From an uncultured Eubacteriales bacterium (GTDB taxonomy: Bacteria; Bacillota; Clostridia; Christensenellales; Aristaeellaceae), in contig CACZHW010000032.1 in the NCBI GenBank assembly GCA_902781095.1, positions 1 through 41,685 of the forward strand: 41,685 bases of DNA. The letters run 5' to 3'. Of the stretch, positions 18,443 through 26,387 are shown piece after piece; the first letter of the stretch is position 1, and each line of letters starts with the position of its first letter. The translations under genes were made by a program, and so were the position numbers. The notes beneath the pieces are model-generated. The model was given only the letters and a program-made list of their open reading frames with translations, was not told the DNA's origin and ran no database searches.

Positions 18443-18728
18443 GGGCGGAGGGAGGGGAGGGTTGTCAGACAAGACTATCAGGAAAAATTTTGAGAGAATT
18501 AGAATAATTTATGACGGTCTCAGGGTAAAACGACAAAAATACCGCGGGAGGCGGGCTCTGGCGCGCACAATGAGAAAAACTTTGTGAATCGGCCGACAAA
18601 CAAAACAATCCGTTATGGAGCCCATTGGGTTTTTTATTGGAAATGCAAAAATGGCATGGGTATAATCAGCCAATAAAGATAAACCGGCTCCCCGCTCAGG
18701 GAGCGGCAGAGGAAGGAGTGTGGCGGAT
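18443..18728 (+). promoter_or_regulatory. Intergenic region with the promoter of the first MATE gene
   Basis: Gap of about 360 bases between gpmA and the MATE gene. TTGGAA (18637-18642), 18 bases, TATAAT (18661-18666) gives a promoter. A perfect 7-bp inverted repeat, TTATTGG (18634-18640) and CCAATAA (18670-18676), brackets it and may be an operator. A GCTCC/GGAGC hairpin lies in the leader just before the ribosome site. A small palindrome TTGTC-A-GACAA sits near 18464. No gene is seen in the rest. Confidence 0.5.
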
Positions 18729-20132
18729 ATGCATGAAGCAGAGCGGAAAAACTTGTTCGAGAATACGTCGGTTGCCCGGGCAATTGCCCGGCTGGCGATC
18801 CCGACGATGGTCGGTCAGATCATCCTGGTCATTTACAACATGGCGGATACCTTCTTTGTCGGGCAGACGGGCAGCGACGCGATGCTGGCCGGCGTTACGG
18901 TCTGCATGCCCGCCTTCATGCTGCTCTCCGCGCTCAGCAATCTCTTTGGCGTGGGCGGGGCGAGCGCGATCTCCCGCGCGCTGGGGCGCGCGGATGCGAA
19001 ACGCGGCGGGCGCTGCGCAGCCTTCAGCTTTTACGGCTGCCTGCTGGCCACGCTGCTCTACTCGCTCCTTTCTTTCATCTTCTTGGATGCTTACGTGGAC
19101 TTGCTGGGCGGCGGACACCCGCAGGTGCACGAGCTGGCCCGGGAATACCTGACGGTGACGGTGGTGCTGGGCGGCGCGGCCACCTCCATGAACGCGCTGC
19201 TGGCGCACCTGCTGCGCTCCGAGGGGCGCAGCTTCCACGCGGCAATCGGCGTCATGCTGGGCGGCGTGCTGAACATCGCGCTGGACCCGCTCTTCATGTT
19301 CGTGATCCTGCCGCGCGGGCGGGAGGTTTTCGGCGCGGCGCTGGCCACCTCTCTGTCCAACGTGTGTGCGCTGCTCTACTACTGCGCCGTGCTGATCCGC
19401 GGGCGGCATAAAAGCGTGCTCCGGTTCATCCCGGAGGCGGAGGCGCTTGGCGACGGCATCCCCGGGGAGGTTCTCTCCGTCGGCCTGCCCGCCTTTATGA
19501 TGACGACCTGCGAGAACGTCTCCTACGCGGTGATGGACGCGCTGACGGCGGGCCAGGGCCTGACCTACCAGGCCGGGCTGGGCGTCGCCAAGAAGATCAA
19601 CATGCTGGCGCACTGTGCGGTGCGCGGGATCGCGCAGGGTGCGCTGCCGCTGATCGCCTACAACTATGCCGCCGGCAACGACGGACGCATGAAGAGCGCC
19701 ATCCGGCTGACGTCCCTGGCGGCGGTAGCCTCGGCAAGCGCCTGCATGGGCATCAGCCTAGCGGCGAGCCGCCCGCTGGTGGAGGCGTTTATCCGCACGC
19801 AGCCGGCAGCGGAATACGGCGAGGTGTATCTGCGCATCCTCTGCCTGGGGTGCCCGTTCTCGGCGCTGGCGTATGTGATGATTTCCTTCTTCCAGGCGGT
19901 GAAGGAGAGCAGGACGTCGCTCGTGCTGGCGCTGGCCCGGAAGGGCGTGCTGGACATCCCGATGCTGTTCCTGTTCAACCGCCTGCTGCCGCCCTTCGGG
20001 CTGGCCTGGGCGACGCCGATTGCGGACTTCATCTGCTGCGGCATGGCGCTGCTCTTTGTGACGCATTATCTGAGGGAGCGCAGCGATGCAGACTTTCCGG
20101 GGGTGGCGCAGCCTGCACAGCATGTGTTATAA
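18729..20132 (+). CDS. MATE family multidrug/Na+ antiporter (first copy)
   Basis: A 467-residue exporter with about 12 hydrophobic segments in two homologous halves. The N-terminal half has the MATE pattern RLAIPTMVGQIILVIYNMADTFFVGQ and GVGGASAISRALGR; LDPLFMFVILPRG follows helix 5. These proteins exchange Na+ or H+ for organic cations or drugs; the substrate here is unknown. The ATG at 18729 is used because AAGGAG ends 10 bases upstream; a GTG at 18720 is too close. A LysR gene follows 30 bases downstream in the same direction. Confidence 0.93.
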   Translation: MHEAERKNLFENTSVARAIARLAIPTMVGQIILVIYNMADTFFVGQTGSDAMLAGVTVCMPAFMLLSALSNLFGVGGASAISRALGRADAKRGGRCAAFSFYGCLLATLLYSLLSFIFLDAYVDLLGGGHPQVHELAREYLTVTVVLGGAATSMNALLAHLLRSEGRSFHAAIGVMLGGVLNIALDPLFMFVILPRGREVFGAALATSLSNVCALLYYCAVLIRGRHKSVLRFIPEAEALGDGIPGEVLSVGLPAFMMTTCENVSYAVMDALTAGQGLTYQAGLGVAKKINMLAHCAVRGIAQGALPLIAYNYAAGNDGRMKSAIRLTSLAAVASASACMGISLAASRPLVEAFIRTQPAAEYGEVYLRILCLGCPFSALAYVMISFFQAVKESRTSLVLALARKGVLDIPMLFLFNRLLPPFGLAWATPIADFICCGMALLFVTHYLRERSDADFPGVAQPAQHVL

Positions 20133-20162
20133 TGAAAAAAACGGTGAAGGAGGGCAGGCGGC

Positions 20163-21071
20163 ATGATCGACCCCAAACTGATTTCGCTGCTCAAGGTCTA
20201 TGAGACGGGGAACTATACCCGTGCCGCGCGCCAGCTTTCCTTGACCCAGCCTGCCGTCAGCCAGCATATCCGCGCGCTGGAACAGGAGCTCGGTGTGCGT
20301 ATCTTCGAGCGGGCCAACAATGAGCTGCACGTGACCAACGAAGGCCGCATCGTCATCAAGTACGCCAGGCGGATGCAGTCCCTGCACCGCAACCTCCAGA
20401 GCGACCTGGAGAACGAGAAGCGGCGCATCACCCAGCTGAAGGTCGGCATTACGCACACGGCCGAGAGCAACGCCATCGCGGAGGCGCTGGCCCGGTATGC
20501 GACGAGGCACGAGGGCGTCAACATCCAGCTGCGGACGGATACGATCGACAACCTTTGCGATATGCTGCGCAACTACGAGATCGACTTCGCCGTGGCGGAG
20601 GGAAAGATCAGCGATCCGTCCTTCCGCTGCTTGCTGATGGATACGGACAGCCTGGTGCTCGTCGTGGCGCCGGAGCATCCGCTGGCGGGCAAGAACGTCG
20701 TCACAGTGGGACAGCTGATGCGCGAGCGCCTCATCCTGCGCCTGCCCGACTCCAGCACCAGCCGGCTGTTCGTCTCCACGCTGGAGAGCCGGAACCTGCG
20801 CATCGAAGACTTCAACGTGGTGCTGGAGGTCGACAACATCGCGACGATCAAGGACCTGGTGCGCCGGAATTTCGGCGTCTCCATCCTGCCCAAGAGCGCG
20901 TGCATGGACGAACTGCGCAAGCGGAAGATCGCCGTGCTGCCCATCGAGAACCTGTCCATGCTGCGGGAGATCAACCTCTTCCACACGCAGGACTTCAGCC
21001 ACCCGGAGCTGCTGCACGACATCATCCGGGATTACAACGAGACGAAGAGCAGTTCCGGTTACCGGCAGTGA
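20163..21071 (+). CDS. LysR-family transcriptional regulator
   Basis: A 302-residue LysR regulator with the N-terminal winged helix (YTRAARQLSLTQPAVSQHIRALEQELGVRIFER, residues about 17-50) and a periplasmic-binding-like effector domain (residues 90-295; DFAVAEGKI, LVVAPEHPLAG, FGVSILPKSA). AAGGAGG precedes the ATG. The close spacing to the MATE gene suggests co-transcription and a possible role in its control, although LysR regulators more often act on divergent genes. A TATAAT at 20128-20133 may give an extra internal start, but no good -35 is seen. Confidence 0.93.
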   Translation: MIDPKLISLLKVYETGNYTRAARQLSLTQPAVSQHIRALEQELGVRIFERANNELHVTNEGRIVIKYARRMQSLHRNLQSDLENEKRRITQLKVGITHTAESNAIAEALARYATRHEGVNIQLRTDTIDNLCDMLRNYEIDFAVAEGKISDPSFRCLLMDTDSLVLVVAPEHPLAGKNVVTVGQLMRERLILRLPDSSTSRLFVSTLESRNLRIEDFNVVLEVDNIATIKDLVRRNFGVSILPKSACMDELRKRKIAVLPIENLSMLREINLFHTQDFSHPELLHDIIRDYNETKSSSGYRQ

Positions 21072-21104
21072 CCGGCTGCAGAAACCCCGGGAATAGAACA
21101 GATG

Positions 21105-21134
21105 AAGAAATCCCGCTGCGAGGCGGGGTTTCTT
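21105..21134 (+). terminator. Intrinsic terminator after the LysR gene
   Basis: A 12-bp stem (21105-21116 with 21123-21134, one T.G), 6-base loop, with the T-rich side in the descending arm. Confidence 0.7.
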
Positions 21135-21225
21135 GTCGTACGGAATGTCGCCTTGAAGGCGACCCCAGGCCCCCGGGGAAAGCGTATAATCGTGATGACA
21201 CGAAACGAAAGGGGAGAAATCAGCC

Positions 21226-21978
21226 GTGATCGAAGAAAAAGAAATTCATGGAAAGCGGACGGCGGAAAAGAACTACGAGGGAATGGCGGATGTCGCAGGC
21301 GAAATCCTGTTTGGCAGGCTTTCCCGGCCGTTTGACGAAAAGCTGTATCAAATGGCAATGGACCTGCTGGAGGAAGCGGTAAAGGCCGGCAACGCGACGG
21401 CCATGTGCAATTACGGCGCCGTCTTCTACAACGGCATCGGGACGCCGCAGGATATGGACAAGGCCGTGTACTGGTACGGCAGGGCGGCCGGGATGGGGGA
21501 CAGGACGGCCATCAGCAACATGGGGTACATGCACTACTACGGCCGGGGGCCGCTTTGCGTCAACATGGAAAAGGCGTACCGGTTCTTTTCCAAGGCGGCG
21601 CTGCTCGGCGATCCCAGCGCGGTTTACAAGTGCGGGGACATGTACCTCAAAGGGCAGTACGTGGGCAAGGACGAAAAGACGGCCTTCAGCCTCTATTGCA
21701 GCGCCTTCCGCATCGTCTCCGAGGAAAAGCCGCTGAGCGCGTACCCGGACATCTGCAGGCGGATCGCCACCTGCCTGCACAAGGGGCTGGGCGTGGAGAT
21801 CGATCTGCAGACGGCGCGCAACCTCATGGCGGAGGCGGTAGGAGGCTTCGAGCAGCGCCTGCAGTCGGGAGACCGCTTTACACAGGGGGTACTCGCCGCG
21901 GCCCGGGCGGAACTGGAGGAAATCGAGTCTGAACTGGCATACACGCGGGTGCTGATCGAACAGGACGATGAGGAGTAA
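21226..21978 (+). CDS. Sel1-repeat (tetratricopeptide-like) protein
   Basis: A 250-residue soluble protein with several Sel1-like alpha-alpha repeats between about residues 45 and 215. The pattern A..NYGAVFYNGIGTPQDMDKAVYWYGRAA.MGD repeats as A..NMGYMHYYGRGPLCVNMEKAYRFFSKAALLGD and A.YKCGDMYLKGQYVGKDEKTA. Such proteins scaffold protein-protein contacts; no partner is evident. The start is GTG with AGGGGAG nine bases upstream. There is no signal peptide. A TATAAT (21185-21190) lies 35 bases upstream without a clear -35. Confidence 0.85.
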   Translation: MIEEKEIHGKRTAEKNYEGMADVAGEILFGRLSRPFDEKLYQMAMDLLEEAVKAGNATAMCNYGAVFYNGIGTPQDMDKAVYWYGRAAGMGDRTAISNMGYMHYYGRGPLCVNMEKAYRFFSKAALLGDPSAVYKCGDMYLKGQYVGKDEKTAFSLYCSAFRIVSEEKPLSAYPDICRRIATCLHKGLGVEIDLQTARNLMAEAVGGFEQRLQSGDRFTQGVLAAARAELEEIESELAYTRVLIEQDDEE

Positions 21979-22021
21979 AGAAAAGAGAGCCGACCCTGCG
22001 GCATCAGTATATGCAAGAAAC

Positions 22022-22063
22022 AGCAAAAGTCAGCTTGTCCATGCGGACGGGCTGACTTTTGCT
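22022..22063. terminator. Long perfect hairpin between the Sel1 gene and the next gene
   Basis: AGCAAAAGTCAGC (22022-22034) pairs perfectly with GCTGACTTTTGCT (22051-22063), and GTCC/GGAC pair inside the loop. No long T-run follows, but the size and position fit a terminator. Confidence 0.55.
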
Positions 22064-22153
22064 ATGGTACGAGCCGGTCATAAACTGTCGCTTTAAAAAC
22101 GACCAAAGCTGGAAAGAAGAGTGGTATGATGCATATGGAAGGAGGTTCAGAAA

Positions 22154-22792
22154 ATGAAACACATCATGGAAGACGGTACGGAACTGATGGCAGCCTATGA
22201 CGATCTGAAGGCTTTCTTTGAAGAACACAGAATCGTTGGCCGGGTGATTGCGGATATCAGACCGGATTGCTTTGACTACATGATACAAAATCTCTGTGAT
22301 TTTACCATTGAAGAGGTAAAAGAATGGAGCATTGAAAGCGGCATTACCACAGACGGCTATGTGGTTCTTCTGTTTGAAGACGGTGACACTCTCGCAGTTC
22401 ATTTCTGTGGGAACGGGCCCATTCTTTTGGGATTTAACGCGATAAAACAGGAGCAATTGCCGCAGTATGACGGGACAATCTACAAGCTGTCCACCGTATT
22501 CAAGCATTGTATCGGCCGGAAAATCAGGCAGATTTGCTTTGAGAAGAGCGAATACAAGATGGAATTTGACCATGCATGCGGTATTGACATGTCCATGGAT
22601 GACGATGGAATCAAGGATATTTCATTTATCCTTGACGACGGTTCAGTCTTAACTGCAAAGGGTTCTCTTGATTTCGTTGACTTTGAACATACGGCAGGCA
22701 ATGGAGAAGACCTGAAGGTGCCCTTTACCGAACTTCTCAAGGAGTTAAGCGAAGAGACACTTCATGAGATATTCGATGATGAACAGGCTTAA
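22154..22792 (+). CDS. Hypothetical protein, AT-richer than its surroundings
   Basis: A 212-residue acidic, soluble protein that I do not recognise. It has no signal peptide, membrane helix or cysteine motif. Repeated beta-strand-like phrases (GYVVLLFEDGDTLAVHFCGNGPILLGFN; ISFILDDGSVLTAKGSLDFVDFEH) suggest two related beta domains. An excellent AAGGAGGTT lies 7 bases before the ATG. Base composition and codon choice are clearly less GC-rich than all neighbours, and the gene sits between two strong hairpins (22022-22063 and 22821-22850), so it looks like a single-gene acquisition. An immunity- or SMI1-like role is possible but not shown. Confidence 0.75.
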   Translation: MKHIMEDGTELMAAYDDLKAFFEEHRIVGRVIADIRPDCFDYMIQNLCDFTIEEVKEWSIESGITTDGYVVLLFEDGDTLAVHFCGNGPILLGFNAIKQEQLPQYDGTIYKLSTVFKHCIGRKIRQICFEKSEYKMEFDHACGIDMSMDDDGIKDISFILDDGSVLTAKGSLDFVDFEHTAGNGEDLKVPFTELLKELSEETLHEIFDDEQA

Positions 22793-22820
22793 GCGGTCAT
22801 TCAAAACAGAATTAGCAGTT

Positions 22821-22857
22821 ATCAGATACGACCGATGCACCGTATCTGATATTTTAT
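22821..22857 (+). terminator. Terminator after the hypothetical gene
   Basis: ATCAGATACG (22821-22830) pairs perfectly with CGTATCTGAT (22841-22850), 10-base loop, followed by ATTTTAT. Confidence 0.75.
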
Positions 22858-22960
22858 AGTGCACAGGGTAATCCATGAGACCGGTTTCCTCTTTTCATAC
22901 ATGCCCAAATGCGATATGATAACCAAAGAACGCCAAACGGCATAAGGGGAGGAAAAGGCT

Positions 22961-23671
22961 ATGAAAAAAGCAGTTGCTCTGATCCTGTGTGTGCTGTTCC
23001 TCCCGACCCTGGCCCTGGCGGACGCCGACATGCGCCGCGGCAGCAGGGGAGAGGGCGTGCTGGAGGCGCAGCAGATGCTGATCGAACTGGGCTACCTCTC
23101 CGGCCCGGCGGACGGTATCTTCGGCCCGAAGACGGAAGCGGCTGCGAAGGCCTTCGAGCGGACGATCGGACACAGGCCGGACGGGCGGCTGAACATTGCG
23201 GAGCTGGACGAGCTGGATTTCCTCTGGTGTGACGCCACGGGGGCGATGGAAGGCGACGGCCTTTCGCCGGAAGAACTGGCGGAGCGTTACCCTTCGGGCT
23301 GCAGCCGGACGGACGACAAGCCGGGCGCGGTGGACTTCTGCTGGCGGCACTTTGAGGCGGGTGCGGTGACAGCGAAGCTTCGGCTCCCCGGCCTGCCGGA
23401 CGAGGCAGTGCGGCTGCTTGCCGCGCGCGCACTGCGGCTCTGGACGGAGAGCATCGGCAGCCTGTATGACGAATGGGAGCAGGAGAACGGGGCCGTGGCG
23501 AGGGAGCAAAGAGCCCTTTTCGAAACGTCAAGGGCACAGCAGCGCGCAGCATTTACCGGACAGTACGGGGAAGGCAGCGCGGAGGCGCTGAGGGCAGAGG
23601 CGCTCTGGCTGGCGGAAATCTGTGTGGACCGCTGCTTCGACCTGCATACAGCCGAGGGGAACGGCGGCTGA
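22961..23671 (+). CDS. Secreted peptidoglycan-binding protein with LprI-like C-terminal region
   Basis: A 236-residue exported protein. The signal peptide is MKKAVALILCVLFLPTLALA, with no lipobox. Residues about 24-80 are a PG_binding_1 domain: RRGSRGEGVLEAQQMLIELGYLSGPADGIFGPKTEAAAKAF. The C-terminal helical part (residues 140-230) with paired cysteines (CVDRCFDL) resembles the lysozyme-inhibitor LprI/DUF1311 type, which is a weak similarity by eye. GGGGAGG precedes the ATG. The cardiolipin synthase gene follows after 44 bases, so the pair may be one envelope-related unit. Confidence 0.8.
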   Translation: MKKAVALILCVLFLPTLALADADMRRGSRGEGVLEAQQMLIELGYLSGPADGIFGPKTEAAAKAFERTIGHRPDGRLNIAELDELDFLWCDATGAMEGDGLSPEELAERYPSGCSRTDDKPGAVDFCWRHFEAGAVTAKLRLPGLPDEAVRLLAARALRLWTESIGSLYDEWEQENGAVAREQRALFETSRAQQRAAFTGQYGEGSAEALRAEALWLAEICVDRCFDLHTAEGNGG

Positions 23672-23715
23672 ACGCAGCGGGCGGAACAATGAAGACAGAG
23701 GGAGGCTGGGATTGA

Positions 23716-25236
23716 ATGAAGATTCTGAAGTGGCTTTTTAAGCGGACGACGATCATGATTCTGCTCGCCGTGGTGGAAATCGTCGTGATGTTTATGGCGC
23801 TGAACTGGTTCGGCACCCAGACGGCGTGGGTTGAGGCGCTGCTGCGCGTGCTCAGCCTGGTGATCGTGCTGGCGATCAATAAAAACAGCCGGCACCTCTC
23901 CTCCGACATGATGTGGATTTTCCTCATCATCCTGCTGCCGGTCGTGGGCACGGCGCTGTACCTGCTGCTGGGCGCGAACCTCATCTCCAGCCGGACCTAC
24001 CGCGGGATCGTCCGCTCGACGGCGGATGCAAAGCGGTACTACCGGCAGGACCCGGAGGTGCTGGAGGAGATGTGCGCGAAGATGCCGGCGATGTCGGGGC
24101 AGTTCCGCTATATCTCGGAGAATGCGGGCTTCCCGTTTTACCGCAATACCGGATTTGATTATTACGGGCTGGGTGAAGAGGGGTATCCGGCGATACTGGA
24201 GGCGCTGCGCGGGGCCCGGGAGTTCATCTTCCTGGAGTACTTCATCATCGAAGAGGGGAAGATGTGGAACGGGATCCTGGACATCCTGGAGGAAAAGGCC
24301 CGCGCCGGGCTGGATGTGCGCGTCATCTACGATGACATGGGCAGCATCGGCACGCTGCCCTACGCCTACGCCCGGGAACTGGAGAAGAGAGGCATCCGCT
24401 GCCTGCCCTTCAACCGCATCAATCCGCTGATCGGGATCATCATGAACCACAGAGACCACCGCAAGATCATGGTGGTGGACGGGCAGGTCGCCTTCAGCGG
24501 CGGCATCAACCTGGCGGACGAGTACATCAACGAGATTACCAAGTACGGCCACTGGAAGGACAACGTCATCCGGGTCACGGGCGAGGCGGTCTGGTCGTAT
24601 ACGGTGATGTTCCTGACGCACTGGAACGCACTGCGGCCGGAGGACGCAGATTTCGGGGTGTTCCGCCGGACGGCGCTGCCCGGGGAGGCGGACGGTTACG
24701 TCGCCGCCTACGGGGAAACGCCGCTGGACCTGGAGAACACGGCCCAGAACATCTACGTCAATATCCTGAATCAGGCGGTGCGCTACTGCTACATCATAAC
24801 GCCGTACCTCATCATCGATACGGAGCTGGAAAACGCGCTCATCCTCGCAGCGGCGCGCGGTGTGGACGTGCGGATTCTCACGCCGGGCATCCCGGATAAT
24901 AAGCTGGTGTGGTGCATCACGCGCTCCTATTACCGGCAGCTCATCGAGGGCGGCGTGCGGATTTTCGAGTACACCCCGGGTTTTGTCCACGCCAAGGTGT
25001 TCGTGGCGGACGACCGGATCGCCACGGTGGGGACGGTGAACCTCGATTACAGGAGCCTGTACCTGCATTTCGAGAACGGAACGTGTCTGTGTGACTCCGA
25101 AAAGGTCATGGACATCCGCCGGGACTGGGAGCAGGCTGCCGGACTCAGCAAGGAAATCACGAAGAAAGATGCGGGGTATCATCCGTTGTCGGAGTTCGTC
25201 CTCTCCGTGCTCCGCGTCTTCGCGCCGCTCATGTAA
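23716..25236 (+). CDS. cls: Cardiolipin synthase (phospholipase D type)
   Basis: Makes cardiolipin from two phosphatidylglycerols at the membrane. The 506-residue protein has two N-terminal membrane helices (residues about 10-30 and 60-82) and two HKD-type phospholipase D motifs: NHRDHRKIMVVDG followed by FSGGINLADEY near residue 240, and HAKVFVADD with GTVNLDYRSLYLHFE near residue 423. Both catalytic His/Lys pairs are present. Length and architecture are normal for Gram-positive Cls. AGGGAGG lies about 11 bases before the ATG. Confidence 0.95.
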   Translation: MKILKWLFKRTTIMILLAVVEIVVMFMALNWFGTQTAWVEALLRVLSLVIVLAINKNSRHLSSDMMWIFLIILLPVVGTALYLLLGANLISSRTYRGIVRSTADAKRYYRQDPEVLEEMCAKMPAMSGQFRYISENAGFPFYRNTGFDYYGLGEEGYPAILEALRGAREFIFLEYFIIEEGKMWNGILDILEEKARAGLDVRVIYDDMGSIGTLPYAYARELEKRGIRCLPFNRINPLIGIIMNHRDHRKIMVVDGQVAFSGGINLADEYINEITKYGHWKDNVIRVTGEAVWSYTVMFLTHWNALRPEDADFGVFRRTALPGEADGYVAAYGETPLDLENTAQNIYVNILNQAVRYCYIITPYLIIDTELENALILAAARGVDVRILTPGIPDNKLVWCITRSYYRQLIEGGVRIFEYTPGFVHAKVFVADDRIATVGTVNLDYRSLYLHFENGTCLCDSEKVMDIRRDWEQAAGLSKEITKKDAGYHPLSEFVLSVLRVFAPLM

Positions 25237-25300
25237 TACAGGTCCGCGTTCGTCCGGGAAAGGTCCCGCAGGCGGACGGAGGACGCTGCCGAAGCCACAG

Positions 25301-25330
25301 AAAAAGGCCCGCCGTCTGGCGGACCTTTTC
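25301..25330. terminator. Bidirectional terminator between cls and citC
   Basis: AAAAGG-CCGCC pairs with GGCGG-CCTTTT with one mismatch. T-runs on both strands serve the two convergent operons. Confidence 0.8.
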
Positions 25331-25343
25331 GTGTGATTCAGGG

Positions 25344-26387
25344 TCAGTAGTGGACGACATCCTGTGCAGCGCGGATGCGCTGCAGCACCGGCGCGGCTTC
25401 CCCGCTTTCAAAGTAAGCCAGCGTCGTGGCAGGAACCAGTGCGCGCAGCGCTTCGAAATCCCCCTGCTTCAGGCATTGGCGCACCGTGCTGGCGCTGATA
25501 GGGCAGCCGTCGGCCTGCCTGCGCGGCAGCACGACGCAGCGGACGCCGAGGGCGGGCAGGGCCTCCTGCATGACGCGGTTGTAGATGCCGGTGACCTGGC
25601 TGGCAGGTTCCTCGCCGACGTAGCGGGCAGTGATGTTCAGCTCCCGTGCAATGCGGCCGAAGACGGCCAGATCCAGCCTGGCCTGGCTCTCGATGACGGT
25701 TTCGCGGTCCTTCAGGAAGTAGCTGGGGAAGGTCGCGGAGGAGATGATGTAAGGGCCGCAGTCGTGCAGCACGACGTTTGGCAGGTGGGCGACGCCCTCC
25801 TCCACCAGCCGCCTGCGTACGGTGGCGGGCACGAGGCTCGCATCCTCGGAGACGACGAAAAGGTGCAGCGTGTCGCAGGCGCCGGCCGCCTGCTCCGCCA
25901 GGTACTGGTGGCCCAGCGTAAAGGGGTTGGCGTTCATGATGACGGCCGCGCTGACGCCGTCCTCCCGCCTGTCCTTTGCGAGGCCGCGCAGGTAGGAGGC
26001 AAAGCCGTCCCGCCGGTTCTCCATGAAGACGAGGCGCCCTTCCACCCGTGCGATTTCGTAGAAGCCGAGGTCGGAGAAGAACTTCGCGGCGGAGGGTTTC
26101 GTATACAGGAAGAGGTGAAGGTTGCCGCGCGCGCACTGCATCTGGATCAGGTGGGAGACGATTTCGTTCAGCAGCCCCTCGCCCTGGTGCGCCGAATCCA
26201 CGGCGAAGCACCGCAGCGTGTTTCCGAAGCAGCTGCCGGTGCCCACGACGCGGTAATCGTCGTCAAACATCGCCGCGACATAGTCCAGGTTGGCGTCGCG
26301 CTCGATGCCCTCCTGTTTCAGGAGGGCGTCGATCTGGGAAAGCGTGCGCTTGTCACCGGGCTGCACCCGGGAAATGAAATACGGCAT
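25344..26387 (-). CDS. citC: [Citrate (pro-3S)-lyase] ligase
   Basis: Acetylates the thiol of the phosphoribosyl-dephospho-CoA arm on the citrate lyase acyl carrier protein, activating the enzyme. The 347-residue protein has a GNAT-like N-terminal region (residues 1-130; CFAVDSAHQGEGLLNEIV) and a C-terminal nucleotidyltransferase domain with the ATP-binding MNANPFTLGHQYL motif near residue 155 and PISASTVRQ near residue 300, as in CitC. Its ATG overlaps the last base of the upstream citXG stop (TGATG). The lyase structural genes citD, citE and citF are not in this window, so this is an orphan maturation pair. Confidence 0.93.
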   Translation of the reverse strand: MPYFISRVQPGDKRTLSQIDALLKQEGIERDANLDYVAAMFDDDYRVVGTGSCFGNTLRCFAVDSAHQGEGLLNEIVSHLIQMQCARGNLHLFLYTKPSAAKFFSDLGFYEIARVEGRLVFMENRRDGFASYLRGLAKDRREDGVSAAVIMNANPFTLGHQYLAEQAAGACDTLHLFVVSEDASLVPATVRRRLVEEGVAHLPNVVLHDCGPYIISSATFPSYFLKDRETVIESQARLDLAVFGRIARELNITARYVGEEPASQVTGIYNRVMQEALPALGVRCVVLPRRQADGCPISASTVRQCLKQGDFEALRALVPATTLAYFESGEAAPVLQRIRAAQDVVHY

